DNA from: Verrucomicrobiales bacterium | Lineage (GTDB): Bacteria > Verrucomicrobiota > Verrucomicrobiia > Limisphaerales > CAIMTB01 | Length of the DNA: 64,000 nucleotides | Assembly (NCBI GenBank): GCA_016795425.1 | Contig: JAEUHG010000221.1 | Location: 1-64,000 of the forward strand | Direction of reading: 5' to 3' | Shown: positions 59,857 to 64,000 of the stretch, piece after piece | Position numbering within the stretch: position 1 is the first letter of the stretch | How the letters are laid out: every line of letters starts with the position of its first letter | Made by a program: the position numbers and the translations under genes | The notes under the pieces: generated by a model | Told to the model about the DNA's origin: nothing | The model's input: the letters and a program-made list of their open reading frames with translations, nothing else | Databases searched by the model: none

Positions 59857-61589
59857 ATTCAGGGAAGAGGTTCCGGGGAAGCGGTAAGGGTGGAAATTAT
59901 GACCAACTCGACCCACACCGAGCGCAAGGCAGTGCAATGCCGACTCGACTGCGCATGAACGCTGTCCACCCGATGCGATGGATCGATGCCAACCGCCCGG
60001 TCTCCGCAAGCGAGAGCGTCCCAACACGCCAGGCTTCCTTCCCGAAATGGTCCGCCCGCAATCCACCTTTGAACCACGCCTTCATCGCGTTTGCCCAAAT
60101 CCTTGTCACTGCCTGGATCTCCTTCTTCGCAGTGACCGCCCGTGCCGACTCCAGCCATCAAACAGTCTTCTATGAGGGCAGGGTCGGTCCATACCTGGCC
60201 CGCATCTCCATCCAACCACCCGGAGTCGTTCCCGGACTGGCCAACATCAATATCCGGATCCTCGAAGGCGATGTCCGCGAAGCCGAGGCGCTGCCGCTCA
60301 AATGGAACACCGGCAAACAGGGGGCTCCGCCTCCGGACCGTGCCCTGCCCGTCCAAGGCGAGGATCGGCTCTTCTCGACTCAACTGTGGCTCATGGAATC
60401 GGGTGCGCACGGCATCGAGGTCCTCCTGCGTGGCGCCGCGGGTGAGGGGCGGATCCTCGTCCCGGTCAATTCGATTGCCACCCGGGTCCTGACGCTTTCA
60501 CCCAGTCTTGGGCTTCCCCTGGTCATCCTGGGCATGGTGCTCTTTCTATTGCTCGTTTCCATCGTCGGCGCCGCCGCACGCGAAAGTGTGCTGCCGCCAG
60601 GGGAAACGGTTTCTCTTCGAAGGCGCTGGCTTGGACGCGGCGCCACCGCGGCCACTGCCGTAGCTCTCACCTTTCTGCTCTACGGCGGTTGGCAATGGTG
60701 GAACGCCGAAGCCCGGGACTACCTCAATAACCGCCTCTACCAGCCACGCCCCGTCACCGTAGAGGTCCGCGATGCGCCACCGGCGCGCCGATTATCCATA
60801 CACTTGGAAGCGACCGACCCACGCCGCGCTGCACCCCTGGTGCCCGACCATGGCCGGATCATGCATCTCTTCCTGATGCGTGAGCCCAGTCTCGATGCCT
60901 TCGCCCATCTGCATCCCAACCGAGTCGAACGCAATCGTTTCAAATCCACCTTGCCTCCGCTTCCAGCGGGTCGTTACGCACTCTATTCGCAGATCACCTA
61001 CGAGACCGGCTTCACTGAGACGCTGACCAACCACGTCACGCTCAGCGAATCAGCGGCGACCACCGACGTCTCACTGGACTTCGAAGATGGATGGACCGCG
61101 CCCACACGTTCCGACACGGGGAACGTCGCATTCGAACTCGTCGGCTCATCGAAGATGCCGCTTCGATCCCCGGTCTCCCTCCGCTTTTCGGTCAAAGACC
61201 GTGGCGGCAAGCCCGCCCGACTCGAACCTTATCTCGGCATGTTGGGCCATCTCATGGTGCGCTCAAAGGACGGCCGGGTCTTCACGCACCTGCATCCGAG
61301 CGGCTCGTTTTCCATGGCCGCCCAGCAATTACTGACGCTGCGCGAATCGGGCGAGGCTCCGCGTCGAATCGCGATAGGATCGGAGGATCCGCTGTGCCGC
61401 CTGCCATCGGTGGAGGCATCCACCCAGGAGTGGCTGGCTCAGCGCCCTCAGGAGTCTGAAGGCCAGGTGTCGTTCCCGTACGAATTCACCCAACCCGGCC
61501 GCTATCGTCTGTGGGCCCAGGTCCGATGTGCGGGCGAGGTACAAACGGGGGTGTTTGATGTCGAAGTCGCGGCGACCAACATCAGATGA
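59853..61589 (+). CDS. Envelope protein with duplicated His-rich (HLHP) domains
   Basis: 578 aa if started at the ATG overlapping the upstream stop (59853). A TTG at 60069 would give a cleaner signal peptide (NHAFIAFAQILVTAWISFFAV...ARA). An N-terminal beta-sandwich (residues about 100-200) precedes two membrane helices (GLPLVILGMVLFLLLVSIV; GATAATAVALTFLLYGGWQW). The C-terminal half has two related His motifs, RIMHLFLMREPSLDAFAHLHP and MLGHLMVRSKDGRVFTHLHP, consistent with an internal duplication and possible Cu(II) or other metal binding in the periplasm. No family name is assigned. Its last 8 nt overlap the end of the convergent toxin gene. Confidence 0.75.
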   Translation: MNSGKRFRGSGKGGNYDQLDPHRAQGSAMPTRLRMNAVHPMRWIDANRPVSASESVPTRQASFPKWSARNPPLNHAFIAFAQILVTAWISFFAVTARADSSHQTVFYEGRVGPYLARISIQPPGVVPGLANINIRILEGDVREAEALPLKWNTGKQGAPPPDRALPVQGEDRLFSTQLWLMESGAHGIEVLLRGAAGEGRILVPVNSIATRVLTLSPSLGLPLVILGMVLFLLLVSIVGAAARESVLPPGETVSLRRRWLGRGATAATAVALTFLLYGGWQWWNAEARDYLNNRLYQPRPVTVEVRDAPPARRLSIHLEATDPRRAAPLVPDHGRIMHLFLMREPSLDAFAHLHPNRVERNRFKSTLPPLPAGRYALYSQITYETGFTETLTNHVTLSESAATTDVSLDFEDGWTAPTRSDTGNVAFELVGSSKMPLRSPVSLRFSVKDRGGKPARLEPYLGMLGHLMVRSKDGRVFTHLHPSGSFSMAAQQLLTLRESGEAPRRIAIGSEDPLCRLPSVEASTQEWLAQRPQESEGQVSFPYEFTQPGRYRLWAQVRCAGEVQTGVFDVEVAATNIR

Positions 61590-61956
61590 TCTCCACGGCG
61601 GGATGATTGATCACGCGGTCCAACGTCGCCAGCTTCATGCCGTTGCGAGCCGCCAATTCTGCCAGGTATTGGTCGGTCACCTCGTCGCTGCTTCCGGCCT
61701 TCGATTCCAGTGCCGCCATGTCGCAGCCGACAAACTCGACGTCGTGCTGGCAAATAAAGTCCTGCAACAACCGGCGCGCCCCGGGCATTGCCGAGCACAA
61801 TCCCTTGGGATGCGTGCTGATGCGCAAGAACCCAAGTTCGACAATCGGACACACCGCCATCGCACGGCCGTGCGTCCAAGCATCCGCCCGTCGGTGGTTC
61901 GAGTGATCCCTCCAAATCGCGGCGATCAGCACGTTGACGTCCAGTAGGTATCTCAC
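61582..61956 (-). CDS. vapC: PIN-domain ribonuclease toxin (VapC-like)
   Basis: 124 aa with the PIN-domain acidic residues in order: Asp6 (YLLDVNVLIA), Glu in PIVELGFLR, Asp in DEVTDQYLAELA and Asp in LATLDRVINHP. These coordinate Mg2+ for RNA cleavage. The start is a GTG at 61956 that overlaps the antitoxin stop as GTGA, the usual coupling of toxin to antitoxin. Size and order match type II VapBC systems. Target RNA is unknown. The 3' end overlaps the convergent HLHP gene by 8 nt. Confidence 0.9.
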   Translation of the reverse strand: MRYLLDVNVLIAAIWRDHSNHRRADAWTHGRAMAVCPIVELGFLRISTHPKGLCSAMPGARRLLQDFICQHDVEFVGCDMAALESKAGSSDEVTDQYLAELAARNGMKLATLDRVINHPAVEII

Positions 61957-62210
61957 AGTTCGTTCAGCAGTCGTTTCACCTGTTCACTCGAGATGGAACG
62001 CTGGGTTGATCCCACGGCGTGGGTCCCTTTCCGACGCCGGATTCTCGGCGTCCTCGGAGCGGACTCCGAAACACGCTCCATGCGTACCAGAACAATCCGT
62101 CCATCGCCTTCCGGCCGTACCTCGACGAGATCGCCCTGATCAATGCCCGCGACCCGGCGCGCCTCGGCGGGAATGACCATTTGGCCGCGACCATAAATGG
62201 TGGCATGCAT
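61953..62210 (-). CDS. vapB: AbrB/MazE-type antitoxin (VapB-like)
   Basis: 85 aa. The N-terminal swapped-hairpin SpoVT/AbrB DNA-binding domain is clear (TIYGRGQMVIPAEARRVAGIDQGDLVEVRPEGDG, with the usual R-x-Q-x-x-I-P core). The basic C-terminal part (RIRRRKGTHAVG, SSEQVKRLLNEL) should wrap and inhibit the PIN toxin. It starts just downstream of a perfect palindrome that probably acts as the operator for autorepression, and its stop overlaps the toxin GTG. Confidence 0.88.
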   Translation of the reverse strand: MHATIYGRGQMVIPAEARRVAGIDQGDLVEVRPEGDGRIVLVRMERVSESAPRTPRIRRRKGTHAVGSTQRSISSEQVKRLLNEL

Positions 62211-62224
62211 GCCACACGCTCGAT

Positions 62225-62239
62225 GTAAGCAATGCTTAC
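62225..62239. promoter_or_regulatory. Palindromic operator upstream of the toxin-antitoxin pair
   Basis: GTAAGC-AAT-GCTTAC, a perfect 6-bp inverted repeat, lies 15 bp before the antitoxin start. On the minus strand it abuts TTGACG, a possible -35 box. Position and symmetry fit a VapBC/AbrB autoregulatory operator. Confidence 0.55.
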
Positions 62240-62286
62240 GTCAAGACTGACATCCCATATCGCCCTTAGCCAGTTAAAGAACACGA

Positions 62287-62304
62287 CCGGGTCAGGGGAC
62301 CCGG
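62287..62304 (-). terminator. Hairpin between the Hsp70-like and antitoxin genes
   Basis: CCGGGTC pairs with GACCCGG around a 4-nt loop, about 80 bp past the stop of the Hsp70-like gene. No U-tract is present, so its role as a terminator is uncertain. Confidence 0.35.
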
Positions 62305-62386
62305 CCTACAACGGTTGAATTCATTGGCAAGGTTGGAGAAGCCACCTGCCCTCAGGTGACGATTCCCCACATTGCTTAACGGTCTC

Positions 62387-64000
62387 TCAGGCCCGCAGCC
62401 CCACCGGCAACGTGTCGCCCAGCGCGCGAGCCTCGTCGGCGCGATCGAGGTCGGTGACCTCGGAGATCATCCGACGCCACGAGTCCGGCGCGTCCGAGAA
62501 GTTCAGAACCTCCAGCGCCCGACCCCGATCGGCCTCGTCCAAATCGCGCGATCGATCTCCGGTCAACCGCGCCACCTGGGTGATGGCGAAGAGGGCTCCT
62601 TCGGCGCCGCGTTGATGGGCTTCGATCAGGCCACCCAACCAACCCGAGGCCGTCGCGGGTTCCACCACGTGATGGGCGCTCCCATATATAGGCGTTCGCG
62701 CCCCCAAACGTCCGAGGGCCCAGGCCCAGGGTCCGCCCACGCCTTCAGGTCGTTGGAGAGCCCCGAGCAACAATTGTCCCAACTCGATGCGCTCCTCGGC
62801 TGGCAAATGTTCCAAGGCCGCGGCCAATCGCACCATCTCATCGAGGCCCTCCGGTTGCACCCCTTTGGGACGTGCCACCACTCGTCCCCTGGCAGAATTC
62901 ACGCGATAGACGAGATGCGGTTTGAGCAAATCCCAAATCTCCCGATGACGCGCTGGCGTCAGGCCGCCCGCCAACCGACGCCACATCACCCAGTATTCAG
63001 TCCAAACCGGTTTCTCCGCCGGGAATTGAACATTCTCGCCCAGCCACTTTGCCGCCTGTTCGCAGCGCCAGTCGTCGAGCGGATATCCGAAGCCCGGCCG
63101 AAGGGTGTACCCCGCGATCTGGTAGAAGACACGCTCGTGATCTGCTGTTCGACGCCGCCGTGCGGCGCCCGCGAAGGCCGTACTCCACAGCTCACGCAGT
63201 ACCGGCAACCGCCATTCTTCCCGCGACCCAAGGATCCGTTCCAAGCCAGGCCATAGTTGTTTCGCCGCTTTTGGCGTGGATTCGGGAGCGCCTCCTCCTC
63301 CGGATCCTGACGCCCCCCGTCGTCCATACACCTGTTCCAACGCCGCCACGGCGTCCTTGAAACGGGTGGGCAACGACTCCACCACCGCCGCCGAGGTACT
63401 TCCGCTCGAGCCGCGCAATTCGAATTCCAAGCGCCAACGTTCGTCAGTCTGGTTGGCGACACACCAGAGATCCAGGGTGCCTAGTTCGGTGAGCGTGGCG
63501 CGCAAGTGCACCGGAATGAGGCCGCTCCCTCCCTGCCGCCCCTTGAGCAACGCGTGCAAGGGCGCCACCGGTCTCATGTCTTCAGTGACGGGCACGATCT
63601 CACCGGCCGCTTCCATTCTGTCCGCCGCACTGGTGAACAACGGAAACTGAACCGGCCGACCCAACGTCAAGCCCAGCACCCGCTGGTTGAGATCCGTGGT
63701 CTGCCCTTCCTCCGTGCCCCGCGCGATGACGCACAATGCGGTGGGCTCCGAATCCGGCTGGCGCTCCAACCCGACATAAACCGCATGCGAGGATCCACCG
63801 GTCATGCGACGCGCCAGGCCGCGACGTGCCAGCCCGTGGATGACCGCGCCACGGGCCACCGCCAAGTCGAGCGACTCGTGGCCCAGTTGCCGGATCGGCG
63901 GCGCATCGGACCACCAACTCGATGCCACTTCGATCAGGCGCGACGCCAAACGGCGGGCCAGGAAGACGCCCCCGTTCAGCAGAACGGCATCCGGGCGCGG
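62387..64000 (-). CDS. Hsp70-family (DUF3731-type) chaperone-like protein, N-terminus outside window
   Basis: The frame runs leftward from the window edge for 537 codons. The visible N-terminal part is the end of an actin/Hsp70 ATPase domain (DAVLLNGGVFLARRLASRL, LDLAVARGAVIHGLA). A long C-terminal region follows (QFPLFTSAADR, APLHALLKG, PIYGSAHHVVEP) that resembles the DUF3731 region of atypical DnaK-like proteins. Such proteins sit in genomes next to canonical DnaK but lack the standard substrate-binding beta-sandwich. The ATP-binding start is outside the window. A possible promoter cannot be seen. Confidence 0.8.
   Translation of the reverse strand, partial: PRPDAVLLNGGVFLARRLASRLIEVASSWWSDAPPIRQLGHESLDLAVARGAVIHGLARRGLARRMTGGSSHAVYVGLERQPDSEPTALCVIARGTEEGQTTDLNQRVLGLTLGRPVQFPLFTSAADRMEAAGEIVPVTEDMRPVAPLHALLKGRQGGSGLIPVHLRATLTELGTLDLWCVANQTDERWRLEFELRGSSGSTSAAVVESLPTRFKDAVAALEQVYGRRGASGSGGGGAPESTPKAAKQLWPGLERILGSREEWRLPVLRELWSTAFAGAARRRRTADHERVFYQIAGYTLRPGFGYPLDDWRCEQAAKWLGENVQFPAEKPVWTEYWVMWRRLAGGLTPARHREIWDLLKPHLVYRVNSARGRVVARPKGVQPEGLDEMVRLAAALEHLPAEERIELGQLLLGALQRPEGVGGPWAWALGRLGARTPIYGSAHHVVEPATASGWLGGLIEAHQRGAEGALFAITQVARLTGDRSRDLDEADRGRALEVLNFSDAPDSWRRMISEVTDLDRADEARALGDTLPVGLRA

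Overview
The window reads as a GC-rich chromosomal segment of a member of the Verrucomicrobiota (PVC superphylum), most likely a Limisphaerales/Pedosphaera-like soil or freshwater lineage. This is an inference from gene content, not from a marker gene. The signs are: an ECF sigma factor beside a Ser/Thr kinase with an N-terminal membrane anchor and zinc ribbon; a giant exported protein with a LEPR-XLL-type N-terminus; GEVED, lamin-tail and CotH modules; a short prepilin-type protein with the LIELLVVMAIIGILASL signal; a twin-arginine Gfo/Idh/MocA oxidoreductase; and a small AT-hook protein with an MSAEGRARIAAAARARWA tail. No tRNA, rRNA, CRISPR array, prophage or intact insertion sequence was seen.

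Layout. 1-3.0 kb: Ser/Thr kinase (cut by the window edge), ECF sigma factor, a REP-like double hairpin and an exported alpha/beta hydrolase, all minus strand. 3.1-5.0 kb: GNAT acetyltransferase and a LeuC-type dehydratase. 5.1-7.1 kb: an exported S9-type protein that has lost its catalytic Ser and His. 7.1-7.8 kb: non-coding, with short repeats. 7.8-14.9 kb: a MarR regulator; a translationally coupled trio of Lnt-like N-acyltransferase, Aas-like acyltransferase/acyl-activating enzyme and membrane-anchored amidohydrolase; then a Gfo/Idh/MocA oxidoreductase. 15.0-16.8 kb: thioredoxin-like protein, AT-hook protein with its own terminator, and an SRAP (HMCES/YedK) DNA-repair protein.

16.8-47.5 kb is dominated by very large exported proteins: a 1685-aa CotH/lamin-tail protein, a prepilin-like protein, a 1736-aa GEVED/IgGFc-binding protein and a 6401-aa RTX/Calx-beta/SdrD protein. 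The last two genes overlap by ATGA and probably form one surface-structure operon. Upstream of the giant gene, 47.8-48.3 kb holds a tandemly duplicated, apparently non-coding block.

48.4-64.0 kb: TlpA-like thioredoxin; GIY-YIG-like protein with a natural His6 run; GH16 glucanase overlapping a DUF123 gene; an (alpha/alpha)6-type glycosidase with an inserted discoidin-like domain; a second REP-like element; a membrane protein coupled to glgC; divergent glmS; a coupled membrane protein/His-rich protein pair; a VapBC-type toxin-antitoxin pair with an upstream palindrome; and an Hsp70/DUF3731 protein cut by the window edge.

Functional logic. Lnt-like and Aas-like enzymes are biochemically complementary, since one makes a lysophospholipid and the other repairs it. 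The giant and GEVED proteins look like co-translated adhesive surface components. The GH16 enzyme, the (alpha/alpha)6 glycosidase and the oxidoreductase suit polysaccharide use. glgC and glmS are divergent and draw on the same hexose-phosphate pool. Frequent 1-4 nt start/stop overlaps mark the transcription units.
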